Shown: positions 44,456 to 54,183 of the stretch, piece by piece
Position numbering within the stretch: position 1 is the first letter of the stretch
Layout of the letters: each line of letters begins with the position of its first letter
Origin: Pleionea litopenaei
Lineage (GTDB): Bacteria > Pseudomonadota > Gammaproteobacteria > Enterobacterales > Kangiellaceae
Length of the DNA stretch: 64,000 nt
Assembly: GCF_031198435.1 (NCBI RefSeq)
Contig: NZ_CP133548.1
Coordinates: forward strand, 3,134,001-3,198,000
Direction of reading: 5' to 3'
Program-made: the position numbers and the translations under genes
Notes under the pieces: model-generated
The model's database searches: none
Seen by the model: the letters and a program-made list of their open reading frames with translations, nothing else
What the model was told of the DNA's origin: nothing

Positions 44456-45700
44456 TCAAACTTTCTCAGCAATAAAAATTGCACCAAACTCAGTTTCGCG
44501 ACGATCAAAAATAACATAATAAGGAGCAAAGGCGGGCAGGCCTAAAATGCATTGGTTCGGCCAGTGAGCTAAGCTAACAAACTGAAAGGAAGCGCGGCCA
44601 TGATCGGGCGCATGAGCTTGCCAATAGTGCCAGGGTTTTAAGGTTAGAGTCACCCGTGGTTGATACAATCCCATAAGGTGAATGTGTATATCTGGCCATT
44701 GTGAAAGGTCCAGAGCATCAAGCGGAACACTTTCTTCGATTCCTTCAAAGGTGTAATAAGGTTCAAGTAGCTTGCTAAAGTTTTCATTGTGAGCAATCAA
44801 ATCTTCGAGCACCTGTTCAAGTAAATTTTGCGGTAAAGCTATGCCAGAAGCACCTGAGTCAAATATGCCGTTGGTGCGAAAACGGCGATTGATGTGCTTG
44901 AGAAGAGGCGCTGAACGTGGTGTGTGTTCACCGACTTGAATCGACTCGACGTGCACATTGTAATATTTGTCATCGAGCACTTTAATGACCGAAAAAGTTC
45001 CTCGATAGAGATCGGTTCTTTGACGAGGATAGTTAACAACAAGTTCGCCTTGATTAAGCGGCTCTTGTTTTAGCTCAAGTTCAGTCATACCTTCTCTTGG
45101 GTGAAAAATACTTGAGCGTTGAACTGAAAAGGCGAATTGATTAGCAATGGTTCCTTGCTGCGCTAACGCAGTGAAATATGGCGTTAGGTATTCTCTCGGG
45201 TATTGGCGAATAAAGCTTTTAAACTCCGGCAATGAGTGTGTCGACAGTTGTTCATAAACAGGGCTAGGAAAACATTGATAAGTCATTGCGGCTTGATCAA
45301 AAACAGCGGTGAGATCGTAAGCCTTATTGAGTTTATAGTAGGCTAAACCGAGTATGCCATCGGCCTGAGCAAAGCCATGTTCGTGCTCACGTAGAGCAAT
45401 TGAAATATACACATCGTTTAACTGCAATGTTTGATCGTGACAGCAAGTAATACTCACTTGGCTCTTGACCACAGGTCCATACCAACCGCCTAATCCGTAG
45501 GTAATACTTTGTGCAAAGGGAGTAGCAACTAAGTATTTATCATCTTTACCATCATAGTCTTCTGACTGTACCACTAGTGTACTGCTGCCAGTGTCGAGAA
45601 TCAGGTTGGCCGATGCCTCTTCACTCCCAATACGAACTTCAAGCGTATAGGTACCATGGGCGTATACGTTGTAGAGTTTAAAACTTTTTGCCGAATCCAT
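44456..45700 (-). CDS. Pepsin-like aspartic protease (family A1, shewasin-like)
   Basis: 414 residues with two pepsin-type catalytic motifs: DTGSS (Asp36) and DSGAS (about Asp282, NGIFDSGASGIALP), plus the flap region YGLGGWYGP. This bilobal layout is the eukaryotic pepsin fold, seen only in a few bacteria such as Shewanella. There is no signal peptide and no propeptide before the first motif, as in shewasins, so it may work in the cytoplasm or be exported in an unknown way. It is followed upstream by an Lrp-like gene on the same strand 34 bases away. Confidence 0.85.
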   Translation of the reverse strand: MDSAKSFKLYNVYAHGTYTLEVRIGSEEASANLILDTGSSTLVVQSEDYDGKDDKYLVATPFAQSITYGLGGWYGPVVKSQVSITCCHDQTLQLNDVYISIALREHEHGFAQADGILGLAYYKLNKAYDLTAVFDQAAMTYQCFPSPVYEQLSTHSLPEFKSFIRQYPREYLTPYFTALAQQGTIANQFAFSVQRSSIFHPREGMTELELKQEPLNQGELVVNYPRQRTDLYRGTFSVIKVLDDKYYNVHVESIQVGEHTPRSAPLLKHINRRFRTNGIFDSGASGIALPQNLLEQVLEDLIAHNENFSKLLEPYYTFEGIEESVPLDALDLSQWPDIHIHLMGLYQPRVTLTLKPWHYWQAHAPDHGRASFQFVSLAHWPNQCILGLPAFAPYYVIFDRRETEFGAIFIAEKV

Positions 45701-45734
45701 TCGTGAATCGTTACTTGGCTAATATCTCAAAAGG

Positions 45735-46193
45735 TTAAAGTACAATACTTCGATGAATTGGGTTTTGTAAAGAAATCAATGTCTCTGTCGCCTGAACTTG
45801 CTCGATAGATTGAATTTTATCAATCAAAAGCCATTGCAAATCATCGATTGAAGGACAGAGTATTTTAATGAAAATACCGTACTGACCCGTGGTGTAATAA
45901 GCCTCGACCACTTCATCGATGTTTTTTAGTTGCGCTAGAACGGCAGGGTAGTCGCCAGCGCTTTTTAGATTAATTCCAATAAAGCAACAGACGTCATAGC
46001 CAAGCTTTTTCTCATTAACCCGCAGATGAGTGCCCTCGATGATCGCTAAGCTTTTTAACTTTTCGATACGAACATGAATCGTTGCTGGGCTCACTCCACA
46101 ATGTTTAGCCAGCTCAGCGTAAGGCGTTCGAGCATTGTTAACTAATGCATTGATGATTTTTTTATCTAAATTGTCGATCTTTTGATTTTCCAT
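45735..46193 (-). CDS. Lrp/AsnC family transcriptional regulator
   Basis: 152 residues. The HTH is NNARTPYAELAKHCGVSPATIHVRIEKLKSL, and the C-terminal RAM domain (CFIGINLKSAGDYPAVLAQLKNIDEVVEAYYTTGQYGIFIKIL) should bind an amino acid. It is divergent from asnB, so it is a good candidate for the asparagine-responsive regulator of that gene; E. coli AsnC similarly regulates the ammonia-dependent asnA. It may also drive the pepsin-like protease downstream on the same strand. Confidence 0.92.
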   Translation of the reverse strand: MENQKIDNLDKKIINALVNNARTPYAELAKHCGVSPATIHVRIEKLKSLAIIEGTHLRVNEKKLGYDVCCFIGINLKSAGDYPAVLAQLKNIDEVVEAYYTTGQYGIFIKILCPSIDDLQWLLIDKIQSIEQVQATETLISLQNPIHRSIVL

Positions 46194-46203
46194 CAGTAGA
46201 ACC

Positions 46204-46223
46204 TCGATTTTTTAACGAATCGA
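46204..46223. promoter_or_regulatory. Inverted repeat in the lrp-like/asnB intergenic region
   Basis: TCGATT (46204-46209) and AATCGA (46218-46223) lie between the divergent genes, within A/T-rich DNA typical of Lrp/AsnC sites. It is short, so only suggestive. Confidence 0.35.
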
Positions 46224-46351
46224 TTAATATATGAGGAAATATTAAATGAATTATTGCTGTAGAGCTATTTTTATTAAATGCTATTTTCTTTTTTGCCTGT
46301 TTCGTTAATGATTGCTTTATCTAAAGACGAAAAAATTAAATAGGATTTATT

Positions 46352-48082
46352 ATGTGCTCAATTCTCGGCATTCTCGATATTAAAACCGATTTGTTGCCAT
46401 TGCGTGAGTTAGCCGTTGAACTCTCTCGTAAACAGCGTCACCGTGGTCCTGATTGGTCTGGGGTCTATCAAGGCAATGAAGCTATTCTGGTGCACGAGCG
46501 GCTGGCGATTGTGGATGTTAATAACGGGGCACAGCCATTGTATTCTGCCGATAAACAACAGGTACTCGCGGTGAATGGCGAAATCTACAACCATAGAGAA
46601 CTCCGCCAAGCGTTAGCACCAGACTACCCGTATCAAACCGCCTCTGACTGTGAAATTATTCTGGCGTTGTATCAGCAACAAGGAACAGAATTATTGCAGC
46701 AACTCAACGGAATGTTTGCTTTTGTTTTATACGATGAGACCCGGAAAAAATATTTGATTGCTCGAGATCCCATTGGAATCATCCCGCTGTACACCGGGTT
46801 TGACAAGTCAGGCAACTTTTACGTTGCGAGTGAAATGAAAGCGCTCACGCCGGTGTGTGAGTCGGTACAAACCTTTCCCCCTGGCCATTATCTTGATAGT
46901 GAAGTCGGCGAAATACGACCTTTTTATCAGCGTGACTGGAAATCCTTTGCTCACGTTACTGGAAGGCCTTTTGATAGCGGTTTATTGAGAGAGTCATTAA
47001 CCGCTGCAATCAAACGGCATCTTATGACCGATGTTCCCTATGGCGTTTTATTGTCTGGTGGTCTCGACTCTTCTATTGTGGCCGCGGTGGCGAAGCAGTT
47101 TGTTGATAAACGAATCGAAGACGATCAGCAAAGCGCTGCTTGGTGGCCAAGTCTTCATACTTTCGCCATTGGTCTAGAAGGTTCGCCTGACTTACTTGCC
47201 GCGCAAAAAGTAGCGGATCATATCGGATCGATTCATCACAATTTTATCTATACCATTGAGCAAGGGATTGATGCCCTAAGCGAGGTTATTTACCACTTAG
47301 AAACTTATGACGTGACCACGATAAGAGCATCGACGCCCATGTACCTAATGGCACGAAAAATTAGAGCGATGGGTATTAAAATGGTGTTGTCTGGTGAAGG
47401 CAGTGATGAGTTGTTTGGAGGTTATTTGTATTTTCATAAAGCTCCGAACGAGCAAGAGTTTCACGCTGAGACTGTGCGCAAGGTTGAGAAGTTGCATTGG
47501 TATGATTGTTTGCGGGCAAACAAATCGATGGCGGCGTGGGGCGTTGAAGCGCGAGTGCCATTTTTAGATCGTGAGTTTATTGATGTCGCAATGCAAATCG
47601 ATCCCGCTCAGAAGATGATCAAAGATGGCCGCATCGAAAAACACATTCTTCGAGAAGCGTTTGCTGATCTTCTTCCGGAAGAAGTTTGCTGGAGACAAAA
47701 AGAGCAGTTTAGCGATGGTGTTGGATACGGTTGGATTGACAGTTTAAAGGCGTTAGCAGAAACAAAGGTGACCGATGCTCAATTGAAGCAAGCGCACTTT
47801 CGATTTCCGCACAACCCGCCGCTGACTAAAGAAGCTTATTTTTATCGTGAGATCTTCGAACAGCATTTTCCTTCCCGCGCTGCTTCGGAAACCGTGCCAG
47901 GCGGAAAATCAGTCGCTTGTTCGACAGAAACCGCCTTGCTTTGGGATAAAGCCTTCGAAGCGATGGCGGATCCGTCTGGGCGCGCAGTCGGAGGCGTTCA
48001 TGCCGATAGCTATACAAACGCACAGCGAGAGACAGACTCACAGAAAGATACAAGCGCTCAAGACGTCGCAAAAGCGATATGA
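46352..48082 (+). CDS. asnB: Asparagine synthase B (glutamine-hydrolysing)
   Basis: 576 residues. Cys2 (MCSILGILD) is the glutaminase nucleophile, with RGPD and NGEIYNH in the N-terminal amidotransferase domain. The C-terminal synthetase has the ATP pyrophosphatase loop LLSGGLDSS (about residue 235) and SGEGSDELFGGY. It makes asparagine from aspartate, ATP and glutamine. The C-terminus ends in a polar tail (QRETDSQKDTSAQD) longer than the E. coli enzyme. It is divergent from the Lrp-like gene. Confidence 0.96.
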   Translation: MCSILGILDIKTDLLPLRELAVELSRKQRHRGPDWSGVYQGNEAILVHERLAIVDVNNGAQPLYSADKQQVLAVNGEIYNHRELRQALAPDYPYQTASDCEIILALYQQQGTELLQQLNGMFAFVLYDETRKKYLIARDPIGIIPLYTGFDKSGNFYVASEMKALTPVCESVQTFPPGHYLDSEVGEIRPFYQRDWKSFAHVTGRPFDSGLLRESLTAAIKRHLMTDVPYGVLLSGGLDSSIVAAVAKQFVDKRIEDDQQSAAWWPSLHTFAIGLEGSPDLLAAQKVADHIGSIHHNFIYTIEQGIDALSEVIYHLETYDVTTIRASTPMYLMARKIRAMGIKMVLSGEGSDELFGGYLYFHKAPNEQEFHAETVRKVEKLHWYDCLRANKSMAAWGVEARVPFLDREFIDVAMQIDPAQKMIKDGRIEKHILREAFADLLPEEVCWRQKEQFSDGVGYGWIDSLKALAETKVTDAQLKQAHFRFPHNPPLTKEAYFYREIFEQHFPSRAASETVPGGKSVACSTETALLWDKAFEAMADPSGRAVGGVHADSYTNAQRETDSQKDTSAQDVAKAI

Positions 48083-48129
48083 GACTCATCAGAGGTGAGT
48101 CGATGACCAATTGTTGGACTGGTGACTTT

Positions 48130-48150
48130 CAGTGTACAAAGGGTACACTG
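48130..48150 (+). terminator. Hairpin after asnB
   Basis: CAGTGTAC, loop AAAGG, GTACACTG, followed by AGCCTTCTTT. A weak but well-placed terminator. Confidence 0.6.
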
Positions 48151-48186
48151 AGCCTTCTTTAGAGTGGAGAAATAACCGGGCATCGG

Positions 48187-49263
48187 GTGAACACGATAAG
48201 TCAAAAATTACAAAGTAGAACATTAGTAAATGATCGGGGTGTTAAACTCACGAAGGTTAACATTGTGATTATTTGTCTTCTCGTCACTTTTTTTATGGTG
48301 GGCTGCGACAGTTATTTGCCATTGCAAGCTTCATTGTCTGATTACCAACAGCGAATATACCGGCTGGCGAATATTGAGCCTGATACACCGATAGAAGCGA
48401 AAGCATTCTTGTTTCCTCCGAAGAGTCAATTGCAGATTGAAGAGACTCGAGTCAGTGCTAATTGGAGTGATTTTTTTTCAAGCGTTGATTGTCCAGAGCT
48501 GCAACAGCTCATCAGTGAGCGTAATTCGGCGACGGGTAAACGCATGGAAGCGATGACTCGTTTGCTTTATGAATTTCAGTTGCTGCGGCTTTGGCAGTAT
48601 CAATGCCAAATGGACTCGCAAGAATTTTCTGAAGATTGGTTACAGGCTTTCAATGATAAGCAAAACCAACTACCGAAGGTCATATGGAATACAACATGGG
48701 CGAGTGATTATTGGCAAAAGGCCTTTTCAAATTCGACACTGGGTGCACGGAATGATCCGGTATCTAGTCAACAAACACTGGCCGCTATGGCGCAGATACG
48801 ACAACAAGTCGCTAGTGTCGAAGGATTTGAATCGCACCAAGTCGTTTTGAGCTTTAAGCACATCGAAGATAATAAAGGAGCGCTGGGTGAATTGCTTCGA
48901 GAAATGCAGTTTGCAGAAAGTTTTTTTCAGAAAACCAATCAAATCTTGCAAGAAAAGCTTCCCTTAGTTTGTGAATATCAAAAAAACTCTCTCACCGCAC
49001 AACATCTAGCAAATGTATTAAATAAATATTTTGTTAAGCATAGTCAGTCACTGTTAAATCAACACTTACACCAATTAAAAGCACTTGAGAAAGAAGCTTT
49101 GCAATGGCAAATATTGTTACCGCAACAATGGTCGAATCTTTCATCTGTTAGCGATTTAACATCAAAGCCGTTGCTATCACAGCGAGTGACTGAAGGGGTT
49201 CGTCAGCACGTTAAAATCTGGTCAGATTTTTCTACTCAATGTAACGTCAACTTGACGCCTTAG
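48187..49263 (+). CDS. DUF3080 family lipoprotein
   Basis: 358 residues from a GTG at 48187; an internal start nearer the signal is possible. The lipobox is LVTFFMVGC (Cys near 40). The mature protein is all-helical with conserved DYQQRIYRLANI and LLYEFQLLRLWQYQC, matching DUF3080, a family of unknown function found in marine gammaproteobacteria. Its place is the envelope; nothing else can be read. Confidence 0.82.
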   Translation: MNTISQKLQSRTLVNDRGVKLTKVNIVIICLLVTFFMVGCDSYLPLQASLSDYQQRIYRLANIEPDTPIEAKAFLFPPKSQLQIEETRVSANWSDFFSSVDCPELQQLISERNSATGKRMEAMTRLLYEFQLLRLWQYQCQMDSQEFSEDWLQAFNDKQNQLPKVIWNTTWASDYWQKAFSNSTLGARNDPVSSQQTLAAMAQIRQQVASVEGFESHQVVLSFKHIEDNKGALGELLREMQFAESFFQKTNQILQEKLPLVCEYQKNSLTAQHLANVLNKYFVKHSQSLLNQHLHQLKALEKEALQWQILLPQQWSNLSSVSDLTSKPLLSQRVTEGVRQHVKIWSDFSTQCNVNLTP

Positions 49264-49357
49264 AATACCTTACGACTTTTGCGTTATCGACCTTTCTCCG
49301 AAAACCTGTATTTTCCCTTTCTCTACCTATTCCCACTCGCTACCTTTTTACTATTGT

Positions 49358-50062
49358 CTATCTTTTTCCATACAGGGCAGCGCTGTTTTTATACATGACC
49401 CAAGACGCTAATACATACTTATCCGATGACTCAGGTACGCATCCGCGATGGGTATGAGTAAATCCACAAGGGGCAAGAACTAAACTGCCTTGACTCGCTT
49501 TCACTTTAGCTTGTTGAAAAAAGAACTCGGTTTCGCCACCTTGCTCAACGTCATTTAGATAAATGAGCCACAACAAAACGCGATGAAGCGACCGTTGTTT
49601 TTTATCGGTGGGATGTGGGAAGTGTTCCGAATGCCAGTGATGATATCCACCCTTGGCTTGGGTGTATTTCTGCAGATTAATATCATCTAAGCGATAGATG
49701 GATTGCGCTAAGCGAGTGATTTCTGGATCAGGCAATTGCTGAATGTCTTGATAGTTGATGGTTCTAACAATGCCGGTCTTGGGATCTTGAATCGATGGAG
49801 AAACCGCTCCGGTTAATAGAAAAGGGTAGGCTTTCGCGTATTGAGTAACGGCTTGAAAGATCAAGTTATTGATTTGCTCGCACTCTTTGGCCCAATGCTT
49901 GTGCATAGACAAATATAAGTCGAGGCTGTCTTTCTTTGACTTATCGACCCCACCTCCGGTTTTGCCCGCAGTTTTGTTGGGATCTTTCTCAAACTTTTCG
50001 ATTAATTGCTGACAGAACTCAGGTGACAGCGCATCTTTAAACTCGACGATGAAGTTTTGCAT
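49358..50062 (-). CDS. 2-oxoglutarate/Fe(II)-dependent oxygenase
   Basis: 234 residues. A double-stranded beta-helix with metal ligands in YHHWHSEHF (His-x-Glu) and THTHRG (distal His), and a 2-oxoglutarate-binding Lys or Arg nearby in CVPESSDKYVLAS. It resembles prolyl-4-hydroxylase-like (PKHD-type) proteins. The substrate is unknown. It lies downstream of the 619-residue subtilase but after its terminator, so it is probably independent. Confidence 0.85.
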   Translation of the reverse strand: MQNFIVEFKDALSPEFCQQLIEKFEKDPNKTAGKTGGGVDKSKKDSLDLYLSMHKHWAKECEQINNLIFQAVTQYAKAYPFLLTGAVSPSIQDPKTGIVRTINYQDIQQLPDPEITRLAQSIYRLDDINLQKYTQAKGGYHHWHSEHFPHPTDKKQRSLHRVLLWLIYLNDVEQGGETEFFFQQAKVKASQGSLVLAPCGFTHTHRGCVPESSDKYVLASWVMYKNSAALYGKR

Positions 50063-50113
50063 AGTAGTAAGGTTATTAGTTTATTTTAGAAGCAAGGTAA
50101 CGCAAAAATCAGA

Positions 50114-50144
50114 CAAAAAAAAGCGGGTTAGTAACAACCCGCTA
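50114..50144 (-). terminator. Rho-independent terminator of the 619-residue subtilase gene
   Basis: On the minus strand AGCGGGTT, loop GTTACT, AACCCGCT, then TTTTTTTT. Confidence 0.88.
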
Positions 50145-50185
50145 AAGCAAGAGCATTTTTTATAATTTTATTTCATAGCAAATCG

Positions 50186-52045
50186 TTACAGGTTGAAGCT
50201 AGTCGCACAGGTGGTCGTACCGGCTTCACAAATGGTAATTGTGTAAGTTGTACGTTTGTCACCACTGTATGACTGACTGCCATCGTTGGCGGTAGTGTCA
50301 TTAAATGAACCACCGTTCCAAGTGATACTGATATCAACATTGCTACTACTAAAGCCTGACCAGTTGATGTCGAGCTGGCTACCGCCTTTACTGCGGCTGC
50401 CATCGGCTGTTAAGTCGCCTGATGGTGGCTCTGTTGGAGGTTCTGTCGAACCGCCGTCACAACCATTGGCTGCTAAGTAGTCGTACATGGCTTTGGCTTT
50501 TACGATGCCGTATCCGAAGTAGTCATCGCGACCATTGGCCCCTTGGTCTTCCGCGGTGGCTTTCATGGCATCACGAATTTCGGTGCCAGTACAACTTGGG
50601 AAGTTAGACCAAACCAATGCAGCGATGCCTGATGCGCCAGGCGTTGCCATAGACGTACCACTCATATAACCGTAGTCACTCGCACCCACTTTGACGGTTG
50701 CTGTCGTTGCTGCAACCAAAGCCGCGCGATCTTCAAGCGCTGCGCCAACGGCTGGAATCGACGTAGAGTTTGCGGTTCCTAAAGTACCGTAAAGCATGCC
50801 TGCTTCGTTATTGATTACAATGGCGCCAATGCCACCAGAGTTTTCACAGTTAGCTACCTTGTCGTGGAAGGAGATAACGCCTCGGTCGATGACACAGATT
50901 TTTCCTGATGCGCCGCTGTTTGTGCTCTCGGCAGTGCCCATGAAGAAAGTTGAACCGCTCGCTTCGCCGTTGTTTTCCATTGCTGACGACGCGTAACCCG
51001 TTCCATTAGCGGTCATTGCAGACAAAGAAGTTGCGCCAGATGGGTAAGTTGATAATGTATCGACTCCGCCAACCGTCACTTCAACACCGAATCCATCATT
51101 GGTCTCAGTGGTTACATTTTTACCACGACCAGAGGTTTTGGTGTTGCTTGGGTATTGTGAGAAGCTCGCAATGTTGTTGTCTGCATCGTTGGCGCCAATC
51201 ATCATCACCGACTCATAACCAGCAGGAAACGATCGTACATTGTTTCCGTCATTCCCAGCCGCCGCAAGGACTAAACCGCCATTGGCCGTGAAGTTATTGA
51301 AAGCATTTTCTTCAGTGCTGTTGGCTCCGCCGCCACCTAAGCTCATACTGATGATTTCTGAGCCAGCGTTTGAGCACTGTTGTGCGGCATACGCAAGATC
51401 CGATGAGTATCCCCAACCTGACGCATTGAATACTTTAACGATATGCAATGGGTTGCCCGGTGCCATACCAATCACGCCAAATCCATTGTCAGCAGCAGCA
51501 ATCGTTCCTGCAACGTGAGTACCGTGCGGACCACCATCACGGAACCAGTCGCCCGTTCCAGAATCACTGCTACCAGTAATTACAGACCAGTCGAAATCAG
51601 CGTTGTATCCGCCAGTCTCGCCGTTGTCACGCGCGATACCTGAGTCAATCACACAAACTTTCTTCGCTGAGGCCATTTGTAGAGTGACTTGATCGGCTTG
51701 CGACTGATAAACCGCGTAAGGGGTTAATTGTTGTGCCGTAGGGTCGCCAGCGTCGTCATTAAACAAGGCTAAAGGAACGCGTCGAGCGTCGGCTTCAATG
51801 AGGCGAATATGTGGGTTATTTAGAAGACCCTTCACGTCATCAAGCGATTTTCCGTCAAAGGTTGCTGCGAAAAAGCCATTGGCATCAAGGTTTAACTGAC
51901 CACCTAGTTTTTTGGCTAAGGCTTTAACAACGCCTTTGTGGTCGTTGTCGACTTGAATGATGTAACGGTTATCGTCAGCGCTTACGCTGCCTGCAGACAT
52001 GGCAAGTAGCGTTGCTGCTGATAGTACTTTTACTTTAGAAATCAT
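50186..52045 (-). CDS. Secreted subtilisin-like protease (S8) with PA insert
   Basis: 619 residues. Signal peptide about 1-23; an inhibitor I9-like propeptide to about 100; the S8 catalytic domain has Asp in VIDSGIA (about 133), HGTHVAGT (about 178), and GTSMATP (Ser about 463). A protease-associated (PA) domain is inserted at about 350-440 (GKICVIDRGVISFHDK). After a TEPPTEPP linker, a C-terminal beta domain of about 95 residues (SKGGSQLDINWSG) follows. It is an extracellular endopeptidase. Upstream at 52185-52230 lies an element shared with the second subtilase gene. Confidence 0.95.
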   Translation of the reverse strand: MISKVKVLSAATLLAMSAGSVSADDNRYIIQVDNDHKGVVKALAKKLGGQLNLDANGFFAATFDGKSLDDVKGLLNNPHIRLIEADARRVPLALFNDDAGDPTAQQLTPYAVYQSQADQVTLQMASAKKVCVIDSGIARDNGETGGYNADFDWSVITGSSDSGTGDWFRDGGPHGTHVAGTIAAADNGFGVIGMAPGNPLHIVKVFNASGWGYSSDLAYAAQQCSNAGSEIISMSLGGGGANSTEENAFNNFTANGGLVLAAAGNDGNNVRSFPAGYESVMMIGANDADNNIASFSQYPSNTKTSGRGKNVTTETNDGFGVEVTVGGVDTLSTYPSGATSLSAMTANGTGYASSAMENNGEASGSTFFMGTAESTNSGASGKICVIDRGVISFHDKVANCENSGGIGAIVINNEAGMLYGTLGTANSTSIPAVGAALEDRAALVAATTATVKVGASDYGYMSGTSMATPGASGIAALVWSNFPSCTGTEIRDAMKATAEDQGANGRDDYFGYGIVKAKAMYDYLAANGCDGGSTEPPTEPPSGDLTADGSRSKGGSQLDINWSGFSSSNVDISITWNGGSFNDTTANDGSQSYSGDKRTTYTITICEAGTTTCATSFNL

Positions 52046-52184
52046 GCTTTAAATTCTCCCAGTCTATCTTTATTGTCGTCTTTCCCTGGCGAGTGCAGTG
52101 ATGACTGCATCTGTGTCCCAATCGTTCAGTCTGTTGATAACAAACTGCCTGGGCCAATCATGGCTAGAAAAGCGCGTTTTGAGA

Positions 52185-52230
52185 TAGTCGGTTTACGACA
52201 ACTTCTCGCTGGGAAGCGACAAAAGTGGCA
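52185..52230 (-). promoter_or_regulatory. Shared subtilase upstream element, copy 1
   Basis: TAGTCG-N4-ACGACA-N14-AGCGACAAA, reading on the plus strand, 140-185 bases before the start of the minus-strand subtilase gene at 52045. Copy 2 is at 56645-56690. The three blocks match exactly and their spacing is identical (30 bases from first to third block); I count 30 of 46 bases identical. It is a likely activator site. Confidence 0.6.
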
Positions 52231-52276
52231 TTTAATGGAGAAAATTAGCCACTTTTTAAGCTGGTCAGAGCAGGCA

Positions 52277-54076
52277 TTATTGGGACGACGTACGATGGTT
52301 TTTTTGAAACTGTCCAGGTGTCATTCCGAGGTGCTCTTTAAATACTCGACCAAAATGGGATTGAGAAGAAAAGCCAACTTTTTGCGCAACAATACCGACA
52401 GGCTCTTGCTGCAGTAACAGTGCCTTTGCTTTTTCTATGCGAAACGCCTTTAAGGCCTCAAGAGGGCTCAAATCGAGCAACGCTTTCACTTTTCGCTGCA
52501 ACTGCCGTTCACTCATGGCCAATTCTGAGGCTAATTGAGTCATGGTAATTTCGGCACTTTCAAAGTGCTCTTCGAAGCAATGGTTTAACCGAATGAGAAA
52601 CTTGTCTTCGATGGGGGCGGGCGTCGAAGCGGTAGGCTTTCGATCTTGCCCAATTTGTTGACGCAAGCGCTGTTGCAGTTTTAATCGAGACTGAATCTGA
52701 TTGCGTAGACGTAAGAGCAGTTCTTCGGCGTCAAAGGGCTTACTGAGGTAATCGTCAGCTTCGGCTTTTAACCCTTCTTTGCGACTTTCTGCGTCGCTTC
52801 GAGCGGTTAACATGATGACCGGAATATGTGCCGTTAGCTCATTTCGGCGCATTATTTTTAGCGCTTCAAATCCGTCCATCACTGGCATCATAACGTCAGA
52901 AATAATGATGTCGGGTAAATATTCGATGGCCATTTTTACGCCTTCTTCACCATTGTTGGCCAAAATGCACTGGTGTTCGGCTCCAATAATGTTCATCAAA
53001 TGTTGTTGCATATCGGGGTTATCTTCGATGACCAAAATCAGGTATTGAGACTTTTGTCCTCCGTGATGATAAACCTCTGTTTTTGCGTCGATTAACTCGG
53101 ATTCAATATTATGTTCGATGGGCAATTGACTGCTTTCTAAACTGGGAATTTCATTGGCAGGTGCTGCAGTTTGATGCAACATTAAGGTGAACTTTGAGCC
53201 TTTGCCAAGAGCTGACTCTAAATTAATTGTCCAACCCATAGCGAAGCAAAGTTCTTTTACTAGGGCTAATCCGATGCCAACGCCATGAATGTGTTTGCTA
53301 TTGGTTCCTTCTGCTCGATAAAAGCGTTGGAAAATTTTACCCTGCTCAACTTCATCGATACCAACACCCGTGTCTGATACCGTTAGATAAAGCTCATCGT
53401 TTTGTTGTTCAATATTAATAATCACTTGTCCACTCGGTGGAGTGTATTTAAAAGCATTCGACAGTAAATTAAATATGATTTTTTCTGCGGCTTGTAAATT
53501 ACCTAACACCCAATAATTGCATCGTTCGGGGAATTGGAAAATGATGTTCTTCTCACGAGCAATGGCGCTAAAACTGCGGGCCACAAATTCCAGAATTTGG
53601 CCAATATCGATCGGAGTAATTAAAATGTTTTGGCGACCCGAACGAGACAGTTCTAGTAATTGCTCAACCATTCTAACCATGCGTAGCCCATTGGTTTTTG
53701 CGCTGTCAATTTGTTTAACTTGAGCCGGTTCGGTTAAGTGACCTTTGAGATTGTCTAACACGCCATTAATAATGGTTAAGGGTGTTCGAAACTCATGTGA
53801 AATATTGGCGGTGAACTCGTCTTTCATGCGCATGATTTCTTGTTCGGCTTGCTTCTGTTCGCGAATATCGGCTAATGAAATCACCAGAGGTGTCTCGCTT
53901 CCTGATTGACCTTTCGATATAGTTGCGTGAACGGTAATGCTTTGACCAAGACGAGTAATAACATTGGCCTCCATTTCTAATCCTTGTTGTTGCCGCACCA
54001 ACTTCTGCCGATAGCTTTGAAATTTGAAAAACAAAGCCAGTTCACTGTCACTATCAACTAATTGCTGGAATGGCAT
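52277..54076 (-). CDS. Hybrid histidine kinase / response regulator / AraC, C-terminal part of a split gene
   Basis: 599 residues in this open stretch, but the ATG at 54076 is inside a PAS domain, so it is not the true start. The same frame reads upstream to the A7 run at 54220-54226 with a good PAS N-terminus (RDSYRSILETTSNAIF). It contains HisKA with NISHEFRTPL, HATPase, a receiver domain with phospho-acceptor Asp in DIIISDVMMP, and a C-terminal AraC-type HTH (AQKVGFSSQSHFGRVFKEHLGMTPG). It is thus a one-protein two-component system. It sits between two subtilase genes that share an upstream element and is the obvious candidate to control them. Confidence 0.85.
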   Translation of the reverse strand: MPFQQLVDSDSELALFFKFQSYRQKLVRQQQGLEMEANVITRLGQSITVHATISKGQSGSETPLVISLADIREQKQAEQEIMRMKDEFTANISHEFRTPLTIINGVLDNLKGHLTEPAQVKQIDSAKTNGLRMVRMVEQLLELSRSGRQNILITPIDIGQILEFVARSFSAIAREKNIIFQFPERCNYWVLGNLQAAEKIIFNLLSNAFKYTPPSGQVIINIEQQNDELYLTVSDTGVGIDEVEQGKIFQRFYRAEGTNSKHIHGVGIGLALVKELCFAMGWTINLESALGKGSKFTLMLHQTAAPANEIPSLESSQLPIEHNIESELIDAKTEVYHHGGQKSQYLILVIEDNPDMQQHLMNIIGAEHQCILANNGEEGVKMAIEYLPDIIISDVMMPVMDGFEALKIMRRNELTAHIPVIMLTARSDAESRKEGLKAEADDYLSKPFDAEELLLRLRNQIQSRLKLQQRLRQQIGQDRKPTASTPAPIEDKFLIRLNHCFEEHFESAEITMTQLASELAMSERQLQRKVKALLDLSPLEALKAFRIEKAKALLLQQEPVGIVAQKVGFSSQSHFGRVFKEHLGMTPGQFQKNHRTSSQ

Positions 54077-54183
54077 GCCTAATAGTTGTTCATGATCGTA
54101 TTCTAATAGCCGTGATGCTGCTGAGTTAGCACTGAGAATTTTTCCATCTTCTGCGGCCGTAAAAATAGCATTGCTGGTGGTTT

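Noticed and set aside
52073-52417. 114-codon plus-strand frame upstream of the 619-residue subtilase
   Set aside because: It covers the subtilase promoter and the antisense of the AraC domain; no family pattern.
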